Shown here in pieces: positions 45,063 to 56,538 of a DNA stretch of 64,000 nt. This stretch comes from Myxocyprinus asiaticus (taxonomy: Eukaryota > Chordata > Actinopteri > Cypriniformes > Catostomidae). The translations under genes and the position numbers were made by a program. The stretch's first letter is position 1. Every line of letters starts with the position of its first letter. A model generated the notes under the pieces. That model had not been told where the DNA came from, searched no databases, and saw only the letters and a program-made list of their open reading frames with translations. The stretch spans positions 35,118,735 to 35,182,734 of the forward strand of contig NC_059368.1 in the NCBI RefSeq assembly GCF_019703515.2, in the 5' to 3' direction.

Positions 45063-45501
45063 TCCGGGCTCTCCTTCTCCGACTATACTCCGATCTCTCT
45101 CTCCGGACTTCTAATCATGAACACCTGCACACAATACCATAGTTAATCAAGGATGCTACAAAAACTCACCTCTCACAATCATTCTCTGTCAAGTCTCTCA
45201 AAGGTCTAGTGCTGACTGCGCTGCTTCCACGCAGTGTTCATATCTTCCATTTCATCTGTAGTGTGGATTAATATTCAACTCCGTTGCTATTTGAACTTCC
45301 TTCTTCATCGCTCCTTCCAAGAGGTATTTACTCCCTCATTATTCTCCATTGTGATTCACCGTTTGTTATTGTTCTTCCAGAGCCACCTTCATCCATCTCT
45401 GTGATTACTATTATTCATCTGTCATAACTTGCTGTATCTCAATAAAGATCCCCACTCCTGGGTTCATCATTATCCTCAGTGTGTTGGATCACTTTGTGAC
45501 A
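45051..45501 (+). repeat. 5' LTR of the sushi-type element
   Basis: TGTCATGCAC to TTTGTGACA, 451 bp, with AATAAA near 45440. Its first 12 bases are shared with the inverted duplication. Confidence 0.9.
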
Positions 45502-45521
45502 GAAGACTAGACCGCACTATA

Positions 45522-46340
45522 GACCCAGCGGGATCAGATTTGCATCGCGCAACTGATACCATTGAGGTGCTGGTGCAACAGCTTCATCAGTCCCTCTCTG
45601 CTCTGACTGCCGCAGCCACACCTACAGCGTACTTTGGGTGAGCAGAAGGCTGCAGTGGATTTCTGCTGCTGTGCTCTCTCACCATCAAGATGCAGCCTCA
45701 TCGATTCCCCACAGAGCGGTCCAAAGGTGGCCTTCATAATATCCCTCCTGTCCGGCCGAGCCCTCCAATGGGCTACCACAATCTGGGAACAAGGCAGCCC
45801 CGTCACTCACTCCATCGATGCATTTATGTCCCACTTCCGTGAGGTCTTTGCTAGCTCTGTTGGTGGTGCCCACGCTAGAGAGCAGCTTCACTGCATATGT
45901 CAGGGACGAAGTTCCATCACGGACTATGCACTGACGTTTCGTACCCTCGCCGCGGCCAGTGGGTGGAATGAGATGGCTCTCCTCACCACCTATCGCCAAG
46001 GGCTAAATCACTCCTTGTGGTTACAGCTGGCTGTCTATTATGACTCTATGGGCCTGGAGCACTTCATACAACTTTCTATCAGAATTGCAAATTGAATGCA
46101 ATCCTGCCTGAGTGAAACTGTTACCTCCTGTGCCGAGTCTCAACCCTCCTCTGCTTCAAATTCCCGGGTCTCGGAACCCCCTGAAGAGCCAATGCAACTG
46201 GATTCCATCAGCTGAACCCCGCCGAATGCCGGACACGTCTAGAACATCGCTTTTGCCTCTACTGTGATTATGCTGCTTACATCCTGCCAGAATGCCTGAC
46301 CCAACCGCCGCGAGTAATGGTGAGCTCTCTTCACTGCCAT
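45522..46340 (+). pseudogene. Sushi-type gag remnant
   Basis: The reading starts at ATAGACCCAGCGGGATCA (45522), where other members have ATG, so the start codon is lost. A coiled-coil-like stretch (IEVLVQQLHQSLSALT) follows. The capsid region in frame 45634-46095 has AFIISLLSGRALQWATTIWE, HSIDAFMSHFREVF, YALTFRTLAAASGW and YRQGLNHSLWLQL. A stop after IRIAN (46095) and frame changes follow. Near 46220-46290 a knuckle-like FCLYCDYAAYILPEC-type sequence is recognisable in a shifted frame. Mammalian PEG10/RTL genes descend from this gag group. Confidence 0.75.
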
Positions 46341-46457
46341 CCTGCCATTCATACCCCACAGAGTACCACAGTAATGATCATCTCTAATTCTGCTTCCTTC
46401 ACACTAGATGCTCTCATCGATTCTGGCTCGGCAGGGAATTTCATCTCCCGGGTGCTC
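46341..46457 (+). pseudogene. Sushi-type protease fragment
   Basis: Contains LDALIDSGSAGNFISR, the aspartic protease active site (Asp-Ser-Gly). The rest of the domain is cut off by a purine-rich LTR-like insertion starting near 46458. Confidence 0.75.
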
Positions 46458-46613
46458 AGCAGAAAGAGAGAGAGAAAGAGAGTAAGAGAGGAGAGAGAGA
46501 GAAAAACTTGCTTGCCAGTTCCCGGACATGCTTTTTCCCCCTCCTGGCTGATTAGCCCGATTCAGGGCTGTCATGTGTCTTCACGGCCCGGCCCCACCCT
46601 CATCCTCGTCACA
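46458..46613 (-). repeat. LTR fragment related to the TRIM-like element
   Basis: A GA-rich tract followed by GGCTGATTAGCC and CACGGCCCGGCCCCACCC, ending CTCGTCACA. This corresponds to the end of the LTR at 40524-40766 (CTGATTAGGC, GGCCCGGCCACACCC, CTCGTCACA). It interrupts the sushi protease. Confidence 0.6.
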
Positions 46614-46899
46614 CCCACCAAACTGAAACAGTCACTGTGAAAGCAGGTGCCTGTCACTCTAAATGCCTCCCACTCCTCATCTTGAACGGCTCTACATCTG
46701 ATCCTCAGTTGACCCTGGCTGATTCAACATTCTCCAGTGGTGTCCTGGACATCAGGAGTGATCAAGGTTTTCAGAGCTGCCTCTCTCTTCCTCATCGTCA
46801 CCAGTTCTCTGAATCTCCAGTTGCAGATCCCCTCTACTCCACGTCTATCAAGAGCACCTCCACTGATTAACACCTCTCCATCCCACCTGAATACCATGA

Positions 46900-47435
46900 G
46901 TTCATCGACATTTTTAGTCCCCAACGAGCTACCTAGTTACCACCTCATGGGACTGATCCATCAACTTGTTACTAGTTGCTCCCTTGCTCCGTGGTCGAGT
47001 GTATCCACTGTCCCTGCTGGAGCAGAAGGCCATGGAGGGGTACATTGCTGAAGCTCTTCAACAGGGTTACATCTGTCCCTCAACATCTCACTCAGCATCC
47101 AGTTTTTTCTTCGTGGCCAAGAAGGACAGTAGCCTGCGACCCTGCATTGACTACCGGGCCCTCAATGATGTCACAGTGAAATACTTTCCCTGGTCCCTAC
47201 CATCCTTGAAACCCTATGAGGAGCAACAGTGTTCAATTAACTTGACTTAAGGAGCGCCTAAAACCTCATTTGCATTCGTCACGGAGACGAGTGGAAGACT
47301 GCCTTCATCACCCCTACTGGCCATTATGAGGATCGGGTGATGCCGTATGGACTGGAAAATGCCCCCTCAGTCTTCCAAGGCTTCATGAACGAGAACTTCC
47401 AAGAGTATCTCCACCAGTTCCTCATCATCTATATA
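46900..47435 (+). pseudogene. Sushi-type reverse transcriptase, N-terminal part
   Basis: Frames at 46966-47250 and on to 47435 hold [40 protein letters not shown], then, after a frameshift near 47255, [18 protein letters not shown] and [13 protein letters not shown]. The segment ends with FLIIYI exactly at the Tc1 insertion point. The rest of the Y-I-D-D motif lies beyond the Tc1 at 49055. Confidence 0.85.
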
Positions 47436-49054
47436 CAGTGGCATGCAAAAGTTTGGGCACTCCTGATCAAAATTTATGTTGCTATGAATAGCTAAGCGAG
47501 CAAAAGATGGCCTGATTTCCAAAAGTCTTAAAGTTAAAGATGACACATTTCTTTAATATTTTAAGCAATTTTACTTTTTTATATTAATCTTTTACAGTTT
47601 CAAAATAACAAAAAAGGAAAAGGGCCCAAAGCAAAAGTTTGGGCACCCTGCATGTTCAGTACTTAGTAACACCCCCTGGCAAGTATCACAGCTTGTAAAA
47701 GCTTTTTGTAGCCTGCTAAGTGTCTTTCAATTTTTGTTTGGGGGATTTTCGCCCATTCTTCCTTGCAAAAGACTTCTAGTTCTGTGAGATTCTTTGGCCG
47801 TATTGCATGCACTGCTCTTTTGAGGTCTATCCACAGATTTTCGATGATGTTTAGGTCGTGGGGACTGTGAGGGCCATGGCAAAACCTTCAGCTTGCGCCT
47901 CTTGAGGTAGTCCTTTGTGAATTTTGAGGTGTGTTTAGGATCATTATCCTGTTGTAGAAGCAATCCTCTTTTCATCTTCAGCTTTTTTACAGATGGTGTG
48001 ATGTTTGCTTCCAGAATTTGCTGGTATTTAATTTAATCCATTCTTTCCTCTACCAGTGAAATGTTCCCCTGTGCCACTGGCATCAACACAAGCCCAAGCA
48101 TGATCGACCCACCCCCATGCTTAACAGTTGGAGAGGTGTTCTTTTCATGAAATTCTGCACCCTTTTTTCTCCAAACATACCTTTGCTCATTTTGGCCAAA
48201 ATGTTATATTTTAACTTCATCAGTCCCCAGGACTTGTTTCCAAATTGCATCAGGCTTGTTTAGATGTTCATTTGCAGACTTCTGATGCTGAAATTTGTGG
48301 TGAGGATGCAGGAAAGGTTTTCTTCTCATGACTCTTCCATGAAGGTCATATTTGTGCAGGTGTCGCTGCACAGTGGAACAGTGCACCACTACTCCAGAGT
48401 CAGCTAAATCTTCCTTAAGGTCTTTTGCAGTCAAAGAGGGGTTTTGATTTGCCTTTATAGCAATTCTTCGAGAAGTTCTCTCTGAAAGTTTTCTTGGTCT
48501 TCCAGACCTCAGCTTGAACTCCACCATTCCTGTTAACTGCCATTTATTAATTACATTATGAACTGAGGAAACAGCTACCTGAAAACACTTTGCTATCTTC
48601 TTATAGCCTTCTCCTGCTTCGTGGGCATCAATTATTTTAATTTTCAGAGTGCTAGGCAGCTGCTTAGAGGAGCCCTTGGCTGCTGATTGTTGGGACAAGA
48701 TTTTAGGAGTCAGAGTATGTGTAAAGCTTTGAAATTTGCATCACCTGGCCTTTCCAAATGATGACTTAACAAGCCATAGCCCTAACAAGCTAATTAAGGT
48801 CTGAGACCTTGGTAAAAGTTATCTGAGAGCTCAAATCTCTTGGGGTGCCAAAACTTTTCATGGTGCTCCTTTCCCTTTTTTCACTCTAAAATTGTACAAA
48901 AGAAAAATAATACACTAATATTGCTTAAAATGTTGAAAAGAATGTTTCATCTTTAACTTTACGCCTTTTGGAGATCAGTTCATCTTCTACTCACTTAACT
49001 ATTCACAGCAACAGAAATTTTGACCAGGGGTGCCCAAACTTTTGCATGCCACTG
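47436..49054 (-). mobile_element. Tc1-like transposon, copy D (second family)
   Basis: Inverted termini CAGTGGCATGCAAAAGTTTG at both ends, with target TA at 47434-47435 and 49055-49056. Length 1619 bp. It splits the RT Y-I-D-D motif of the sushi-type element. Confidence 0.9.
47727..48698 (-). pseudogene. Tc1-like transposase, copy D
   Basis: Starts MSQQSAAKGSSKQLPSTLKI (48698) with a helix-turn-helix (GYKKIAKCFQVAVSSVHNVI) and GRPRKLSERTSRR. The first Asp is present in LGTDEVKI, followed by a stop (48204). The second half has [12 protein letters not shown] with the second Asp; a small insertion after WPSQSP shifts the frame so that the Glu block reads out of frame. Two lesions; inactive. Confidence 0.85.
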
Positions 49055-49850
49055 TAGACGATAAACTCATCTACTCCACCAATCTAACCGACCATCGTCA
49101 ACACGTAAAACTAGTTCTTCAATGCCTCCGTGACCATCAATTATTCCTCAAAGTGGAAACATTTTCCTTCCATCAGCCCTACATACAGTTCCTGGGTTAC
49201 CACATCAGCTATACTGGTGTGCAGATGGATCCAGGGAAGGTGCAAGCTGTTCTCTCTTGGCCACAACCCACCACAGTGAAGGAACTCCAGTGCTTCTTGG
49301 GATTTGCTCATTTTTACAGGTGCTTTATCAGAAACTTTAGCACCATTGTGGCTCCGTTTACTTCCCTCTTCCGAAACAAACCTAAAACTCTTACATGGTC
49401 TCCTGAAGCCTCCACGGCATTCCAAATGCTCATGGAAAGATTCACCTCAGCACCCATTATCCGCCATCCCAATCCCAAGCTTCTGTTTGTGGTAGAAGTT
49501 GATGCCTCAACCACCGACGTAGGGGCGGTGCTTTCTCAGCGACAAGGTACTCCTCCCAAACTCTTTCCATGTGCCTTCTTCTCCCAGAAAGTCTCATCAG
49601 TGGAACAGAATTACGACATTGGCAACCGGGAATTATTGGCCATTAAACTGGCACTTGTGGAGTGGCGCCACTGGCTCGAGGGTTCTCGTTATCCAATCCA
49701 GGTTATTACGGACCATCGGAACCTGGAGTACCTCCAAGATGCTAAACGGTTAAACCCTCGCTAGGCCCAGTGGGCCTTATTCTTTATCCACTTCACCTTC
49801 ACTGTCACCTATCTTCCAGGATCCAAAAACATAAAAGCCGATTCACTCTT
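49055..49850 (+). pseudogene. Sushi-type RT C terminus and RNase H
   Basis: Resumes with [10 protein letters not shown] immediately after the Tc1, followed by the thumb ([33 protein letters not shown]) and RNase H ([49 protein letters not shown]). A TAG after RLNPR (49762-49764) replaces a Gln codon. The frame then continues AQWALFFIHFTFTV and GSKNIKADSL to about 49850. Apart from the stop this block is well preserved. Confidence 0.9.
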
Positions 49851-49899
49851 CTGAGCCAGTCATATCAACCCCTGAACCTATTCTCCTTCCAGTCAACAC

Positions 49900-51330
49900 C
49901 ATTATCCCCATTCAATGGACCCTGAATGAGCAGATCACCCAAGCCAGCACCACTGACCCTACTCCCACTGGGTGTCCACCCAATCGCACCTACGTTCCAC
50001 CCAAACTGAGAAATCAACTAGTCAAATCCCTTCATTTGACGTTGGGCTCTGGGCATCCCGGCATGGCAGAAACCCTCTCGCTCCTTCAGAACCACTATTG
50101 GTGGCCCCATATGTCCAGTGAAGTCCAGCACTTCATCCAGGCCTGTTCTAATTGTGCAATGTCTAAAGTCCCTTGTAATCTCCCAGCTGGCAAGCTCCTC
50201 TGCTGCCCATTCCTCATCGACTCTGGTCACACCTAGGAGTGGACTTCATTGCAGACTTACCTTCCTCCAATGGGTACACATGTGTGCTGGTCATAATAGA
50301 TTGCGTTTCTAAAGCTTGCAGCCTAGTAGCTTTGAAGAGCCTCCCTACAGCCCTGGAGACTGCAGAAACACTGTTCCATCATGTCTTCTGGAATTATGGC
50401 CTCCTGGAAGACAGTGTCCGACCATAGCCCCCAATTCACCTCAAAGGTTTGGAAGGAGTTCTTCAGGCTCCTAGGTGTGTCCATAAGCCTCTCCTCCAGT
50501 TACCAACTGCAGCTAAATGGGCAAACGGAGAGGAAGATTCAAGAAATAGGCCAGTACCAATGGACTTACAACCACCGCCATCAGCACCAATAGAGTCGCT
50601 ATCTTCCTTGTGCCGAGTATGCCCAGAACTCTCTTCGCCAACCAACCTCCAGCCTCACTCCATTCCAGTGCATACTCGGCTTCCAATCACCTCTCTTCCC
50701 TTGGTCGGCTGAACCTTCGGATGTCCCAGTGATAGACCATTGTTTTATGGAGAGCGAGAGGGTCTGGGACAGTGCCCATGTCCACCGACAGCTGGGCCAA
50801 TGCTCAGCGCTCTGCAACACCCTAATACCAGCCCAGGCAGAGGGTCTGGTTATCCACCCGAGACATTCGATTCTGGCTGCCATGCCGCGAGTTAAGTCTC
50901 CTCTACACTGGTCCCTTTACCATCTTAGAACAGATAAATGCAGTCACATATCGTCTTTAATTACCCCCCACTACCGTATTGCACCCTCATTTCATGTTTC
51001 CCTTCTAAAACCTTACCATCCCTCTCTCTCTCCTTCATCCAGGTGAGTCAGGTGAGGCTAGTGAAGCCCCTCCACCGCTGCTCCTGGAGGACGGTCCAGC
51101 ATACTCTGTATGGGACATCCTGGACTCCTGGTGCTGGAGGGATCATCTCGAGGACCTTATTGACTGGGAGGGGTACGGCCCAGAGGAACCTTCGTAGGGT
51201 TGCTCGAGACAACATCCTGGACCCAACTCTACTTACCAACTTCCTAGCAGAACATCGAGATCGTCCAGCACCACATGGACGTGGTCGACCACAGCGTCGG
51301 TGTCTCTAGGCCTCTGGAGTGGCCCGTGGA
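49900..51330 (+). pseudogene. Sushi-type integrase with chromodomain
   Basis: The zinc domain at 50036-50170 reads SGHPGMAETLSLLQNHYWWP and CSNCAMSKVPC. The core at 50239-50560 has [20 protein letters not shown] (first Asp) and [16 protein letters not shown] (second Asp), then LNGQTERK with the Glu, spread over several frames. The C-terminal part has [18 protein letters not shown] (about 50970). A frame-broken chromodomain ends in ARDNILDPTLLTNFLAEHRD (51210-51270). In chromoviruses the chromodomain guides insertion to histone-marked chromatin. Several frameshifts make it inactive. Confidence 0.85.
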
Positions 51331-51339
51331 GGGGGGTAC

Positions 51340-51772
51340 TGTCACACCCATGCCGGGCTCTCCTTCTCGATCTGTCTCTGGACTTCTAATCACGAACACC
51401 TGCACACAATCCCATAGTTAGTCCCACTGCAAATACTCACCTCTCACAATCATTCTTTGTCAAGTCTCTCAAAAGACTAGTGCTGACTGTGCTGCTTCCA
51501 CGCAGTGTTCATATCTTCCATTTCACCTGTGGTGTGGATTAATAATCAACTCCGTTGCTATTTGAACTTCCTTCTTCATCATTCCTCACGAGAGGTATTT
51601 ACTCCCTCATTACTCTCCATTGTGATTCACCATTTGTTATTGTTCTTCCAGAGCCATCTTCATCCATCTCTGTGGTTATTATTATTCATCTGTCATAACC
51701 TGCTCTATCTCAATAAATATCCGCGCTCCCAGGTTCATCATTATCCTCAGTGTGTTGGTTCACTTCATGACA
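51340..51772 (+). repeat. 3' LTR of the sushi-type element
   Basis: TGTCACACCC to TTCATGACA, 433 bp, preceded by the purine tract GTGGAGGGGGGTAC. About 90 % identical to the 5' LTR by eye. Confidence 0.9.
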
Positions 51773-51777
51773 ATATT

Positions 51778-52076
51778 GATCATTTAAAGATATAATGAAT
51801 GAAGGCTTTAAAATGAATGGTTTGCTGTAACAGGGGTGTGAATTAACACCCTTCTGATATTTCCTTGAAGTACTCGGCTGTTTCGTCCCCCCTTGGTTGT
51901 GTCGCTTATTCTGGCCAACAACAACCCTCTACTTACTTGATTGTGCAAACGCAATTACTTCCTGGTTTCATTGCGGTATCTGAACCCTGGACTCCCCTGC
52001 TGCTGACGTGTCAGTGTCAGGAAATGTAAACACGCTGGAGCCAGTGCAAAAAAAGTGTGGTAGGAGATTGTGCTTG
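51778..52076. other. Spacer, no gene recognised
   Basis: About 300 bp between two gypsy elements with no supported feature. Confidence 0.5.
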
Positions 52077-52730
52077 TGTCAGAGAGTGAGAGCGAGACAA
52101 AGGGACCCAAGAGCAGAGGAACAGTTCAAAGGATTTATTAACAATAAATATTCACTTCAACTGACAAAGACTGAGGATCCCGGCACCGACTGCAGTAGTG
52201 GGGAGAAGTCTGTGGATGCATGCGCGCCTTGGCCGCGCAATGGGTAAATCCGTGAATAGTGTGTTCATAGGCGAGTGTGTGCATTGTGGAAGTCAGGAGC
52301 AGATTCATAGGAATCCTCCGTTGAAGCGTACTGAGGTCCAGAGAACAGCGTCCAGCAGACTGGAAGGCAATCACTCTCCTGACACGCGGGCAGAGACAAG
52401 GAATCCTCCGTTGAAGACTTGTGAGTGCAGAGGACAAGCATACAGCAAACTGGAAGGCAACCACACTCCCGACACGCGGGCAGAGACGGGCAACCAAACA
52501 GATACACTAGCAAAGACACTGAGAACATGAAGGGCTTAAGTAGGGAGTGAATCAGTGGAGAACCAGGTGCTGCTAGCATGCTAATTAGTGGCATGATTAG
52601 TGTTCCCCTGGGAACAATCAGTGTTCCCATGGAAACACTGATCATGCATGCCGGCAGCGACTGCAAAACATGAGGGAGAGAAATAACAAAACAAACAGAA
52701 GAAACCGACAAACTCACAGGAGCCGTGACA
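52077..52730 (-). repeat. 3' LTR with internal tandem duplication
   Basis: On minus from TGTCACGG to CTCTGACA, 654 bp, with AATAAA near its 3' end. A 90-bp unit is repeated in tandem at 52310-52399 and 52400-52487 (both starting GGAATCCTCCGTTGAAG). Confidence 0.8.
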
Positions 52731-52734
52731 CCTC

Positions 52735-54332
52735 CTGGCATCCCCAGCAGAATTATCTTGCCAGAGGTGGAACTCGTCTATGAGGGTATGGTCCAGGATG
52801 TCCCAAGCCGGGACCCAACATTTCTCCTCAGGTCCATAACCCTCCCAGTCATCCAGGTACTGGAACCCTCTGCCCCTCTGCCTGATGTCAATCAGTCTCC
52901 TGACCGACAGCCCTCAACAAGACGCGGAGGAGGTGGGATGGGTGTGGTGGGGTGTAAATTAGAGCATAAAACAGGCTTAATTTTGGAGACATGAAAACAG
53001 GGTGAATGAGTTTGAGGTGAGGAGGTAGTTTAAGACGGGCCGCCACCGGACTAATGACCTTGGTGATGGGAAACGGCCCAATAAATTTGGGACCCAGCTT
53101 ACGTGAGGGGAGTTGGAGCGGAATGTCCTTAGAGAATGACCAAACCTTCTGCCCGCACACGTAAGCTGGAGGCTTAGACCGGTGAACGTCCGCTGACATC
53201 TTGATACAGGCGCCAGTCCATATGAGGGCTTCTCTGGTGGCTTCCCAGGTGCGCCGGCACTTCTGAATAAAAGCGTGAGTGGACAGGACCTGAACGTCGG
53301 GTTCTTGTGCTGGGAATAGAGGGGGCTGATAACCAAGGCTGCACTGGAAGGGTGATAACCTCATAGACGATGATTGCAATGAGTTGTGGGCATACTCAAA
53401 GAGTACATCAAAGAGTCGGGCTTGACATTCTTAGAGCCCAGGTGATACGAGAGAACAAAATTAAAACGTGTGAAAAATAGTGCCCAGCGAGCCTGTCTAG
53501 AGTTAAGGGGTTTGGTGCTATGGATGTACTCTAGGTTCTTATGATCAGTCCAGACCACGAAAGGTACCCCCGAACCCTCTAACCAATGACATCACTCGCC
53601 CAAAGCCAACTGGACAGCTAGCAATTCTCGGTTACCGACGTTGTAGTTCCATTCTGCTAGTGTTAAGCTGTGCGGGAAAAAAAAGCACACGGATGCATCT
53701 TTCCGTCCGAGGAAGAGTGCTGCGACAGGACCGCTCCAACATCAACCTCAAATGCATCCACCTCCACCATGAACTGACATGCAGGGTCAGGAGTAACAAG
53801 GATGGGTGCGGTAGAAAACCACTCCTTTAATTTAGAGAACGTGGCCTCAGCCCAAGGGGGCCAACAAAATTCGGTCAGAGGCACAGCGAGTTGGCTGTAA
53901 TTCTTAATAAATCACCGATAGAAATTAGCGAACCCCAGAAACCTCTGCAATGCCTTGTGAGAATCTGGGGTTGGACAATCAGAGACGGCTCTGACCTGAG
54001 CAGGGTCCATGCGATCTCCCTAAGACGAAACAATGAACCTCAGGAACGGAACCGACTGTGCATGAAAAGTGCACTTCTCTGCCTTGACGAACAGCCGATT
54101 CTCTAGCAGTTGGTGAAGCGCCTGCCTGATGTGCTGAACATGGTCCTGGATATTCTGGGAGAAGATCAAAATATCATCAAGATAGACAAACACAAAACTA
54201 TCAACCATGTCTCTAAGCACGTTTACGAGCCCCTGGAAGACGGCGGCGCGTTGACCAATCCGAGAAAGCATGACCAAATATTCAAAGTGTCCCCTATGGG
54301 TGTTAAATTTCGTCTTCCACTCATCCAGAACC
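52735..54332 (-). pseudogene. Gypsy pol remnant: RT, RNase H, integrase C terminus, chromodomain
   Basis: Reading down from 54332: RT with [19 protein letters not shown] and catalytic YLDDILIFS (54277-54020); RNase H in two frames (53884-53663, [18 protein letters not shown]; 53558-53361, [12 protein letters not shown]); then the integrase C-terminal region (53379-52888, CGQKVWSFSKDIPLQLPSRK, LGPKFIGPFPITKV) and a decayed chromodomain near 52800. The integrase zinc domain and catalytic core are missing between 53400 and 53360, so there is a second internal deletion. Confidence 0.85.
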
Positions 54333-54491
54333 AGGTGCAGCTAGCATGCTAATTAGTGGCATGATCAGCTTTCCCCTGGGAACAATCAATGTGGAAATGG
54401 AAACACTGATCATGCATGCCGGCAGTGCCTGTGAAACATGAGGGAGAGAAATAACAAAACAAACAGAACAAACTGCAAAACTCACCGGAGG
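54333..54491 (-). repeat. 5' LTR fragment
   Basis: Matches 52557-52720 of the 3' LTR (GCTAGCATGCTAATTAGTGG, CTGATCATGCATGCCGGCAG) with several substitutions. It lacks both LTR ends. Confidence 0.85.
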
Positions 54492-54632
54492 TTGTTGGTG
54501 GCTGACTAAACAACATGCTGACTTGGTGATCATGTTGACTCCATATGCCCTGAACAAAATATGCCTTTTCATAAAGATTTCAAAATATCTGATATTTTTT
54601 TAAACTTCACAACAGTCTTGAGGGTCTAAAGG

Positions 54633-54637
<5 letters not shown>

Positions 54638-54677
<40 letters not shown>

Positions 54678-54683
54678 TATACA
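54638..54683. repeat. (TA)n microsatellite
   Basis: TA-rich tract ending at the start of a TA-targeting element. Confidence 0.95.
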
Positions 54684-55173
54684 TACAGTACTGCGCAAAA
54701 TTTTAGGCACTTGGAAAAAATTTTGCAGAGTGAGGATGTCTTCAAAAATAATGCCATAAATATTTTTTTATTTATCAGTTAACGTCACACAAAGTCCAGT
54801 AAACATAAAAAAAAAGCTAAATCAATATTTGGTGTGACCACCTTAGCACCAATTCACCTAGGTACCCCTGAATACAGTTTTTCTTGGTTGTTGGCAGATA
54901 GGATGTTCCAAGCGTCTTTTTTTTTTTTTTGCCACAGTTCTTCTATCTTTTTCGGCTGTCTCAATTGCTGCTGTGTCTTCTTGTATTCCCAGACTGACTC
55001 AATATTCAGTGGGGGGCTCTGTGGGGACCATGCCATCTGTTGCAGGGCTCCCTGTTCTTCTATTGTATTTGCAAAAGAAATATTTGGAAGTCTAAAATGT
55101 ATATTTCCTACTGACACACTAAAACTGAAAATATAAATAACCATCTTAAGACAAATGTTTTTGCACAGTACTG
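54684..55173 (-). mobile_element. Deleted Tc1-like element
   Basis: Inverted ends CAGTACTGCGCAAAA (left) and TTTTTGCACAGTACTG (right) with TA on both sides. A minus-strand remnant of the transposase C terminus survives (WSPQSPPLNIESVWEYKKTQ, about 55040-54990), including the Glu-block sequence. The first two-thirds of the transposase is deleted. Confidence 0.8.
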
Positions 55174-55183
55174 TATATATATA

Positions 55184-55682
55184 CACTGCCGTTCAAAAGT
55201 TTGGGGTCACTTGACTGAAATGTTTCTCATGATCTTAAAAACCTTTTGATTTGAAGGCATTTGTTTAAATGTTTGAAATTAGTTTTGTAGACAAAAATAT
55301 AATTGTGCCAACAAAAAAAAATAAATAAAAAAAAACTCTTTTGAAATGGATGACTTGAACCGAATAATAAAGAAAAGCCGCTAATAAGTGCCCAGTATTG
55401 ATGGGAACTCCTTCAATACTGTTTAAAAAGCATCCCATGGTGATACCTCAGGAAGCTGGTTGAGAAAATGTACATTTCTGCAAATTCTATGCAAAGGGTG
55501 ACTACTTTGAAGATGCTAAAATATAACATAGTTTTGATTTATTTTGGATTTTTTTAGACACAACATAATTCCCATAGTTCCATTTATGTTATTCCATAGT
55601 TTTGATGACTTTACTATTATCCTTAAATGTGAAAAATAATAATAATAAAGAATAAGTGACCCTAAACTTTTGACCGGTAGTG
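55184..55682. mobile_element. Tc1-like MITE
   Basis: Inverted ends CACTGCCGTTCAAAAGTTTG (left) and AAACTTTTGACCGGTAGTG (right) with TA on both sides. About 500 bp, no transposase. Confidence 0.8.
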
Positions 55683-55688
55683 TATATA

Positions 55689-56538
55689 CAGGGTTGGGAG
55701 GGTTACTTTTGAAATGTATTCCACTACAGATTACAGAATACATGCTGTAAAATGTAATTTGTAACGTATTCTGTTAGATTACTCAAGGTCAGTAACGTAT
55801 TCTAAATACTTTGGATTACTTCTTCAGCACTGGTAGATTTTTTTCACTTGTTTTGACTATAAAAACTCTGCCAGTACAGTAAGACAAAATACACATGTTA
55901 AAAATACATTCTCTGAAAAACCTAAATATCTTATGCAGTGTTGTTTCTAAAACAAGATAAATCAAATTGATCTTGTTTTAAGGATTTTTAGATATTTTTA
56001 CAGGAAAACAATACAAACAGTATTATCAAGAATACGATTTTTGCCCTAATATCAAAGGTCTTATTAGAAAAAAAGAAATTATGTTCCAACGTGAATTTTC
56101 TTGATAAAAAAATATGATTGTGCCTGGTAATGTGCATGTAAAATGGCTAGAAATAGCATTTTAGCTTAGTGTAAATCTGACAATTTACACAAGGATTATT
56201 TCTATTTCTTCTCCTCCAGACTTACTTCAAATGTACTTCTCTGTCTGCTCATATGAATGTAACACATCATAAGAAAGTGTTTCACTGCTGTTCAAATGCA
56301 CTTTGGATCGCATCATTTATAAGTATAAATGTTTTCCATCTGAAAGGACTAAATTTTAAATGAAACAAATGACAATAAAATACAAAGTAATCTCTTCAGT
56401 AATCAAAATACTTTTTGAATGTAACTGTATTCTAAATACCAATGATTTAAATTGTAACTGTAGTGGAATACAGTTACTTATATTTTGTATTTTAAATACG
56501 TAATCCCATTACATGTATTTCGTTACTCCCCAACCCTG
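55689..56538. mobile_element. Palindromic MITE (hAT-like ends)
   Basis: Starts CAGGGTTGGGAGGGTTACTT and ends with its inverse CGTTACTCCCCAACCCTG. Inner arms are also inverted (GTATTCCACTACAGATTACA left; complement right). No coding sequence. Target duplication unclear because the flanks are TA and TG repeats. Confidence 0.75.

Larger units (their letters stand above)
45051..51772 (+). mobile_element. Sushi-type Ty3/gypsy chromovirus element, decayed
   Basis: Two LTRs in direct orientation (45051-45501; 51340-51772), about 90 % alike by eye, flank gag, protease, RT, RNase H, integrase and a chromodomain in the usual gypsy order. Flanking 5-mers are GTATT (45046-45050) and ATATT (51773-51777), four of five matching. 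It is interrupted by a Tc1 (47436-49054) and by an LTR-like fragment (46458-46613). Much older than the Gmr1-type insertion. Confidence 0.9.
52077..54491 (-). mobile_element. Gypsy chromovirus element with internal deletion
   Basis: Minus-strand element: a complete 3' LTR (52077-52730), then pol from chromodomain back to mid-RT, then directly a fragment of the 5' LTR (54333-54491). Gag, protease, the first half of RT and most of the 5' LTR are gone. The junction near 54333 lies in AGAACCAGGTG, a sequence also present inside the LTR. No target duplication is visible because the outer 5' end is lost. Confidence 0.8.
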
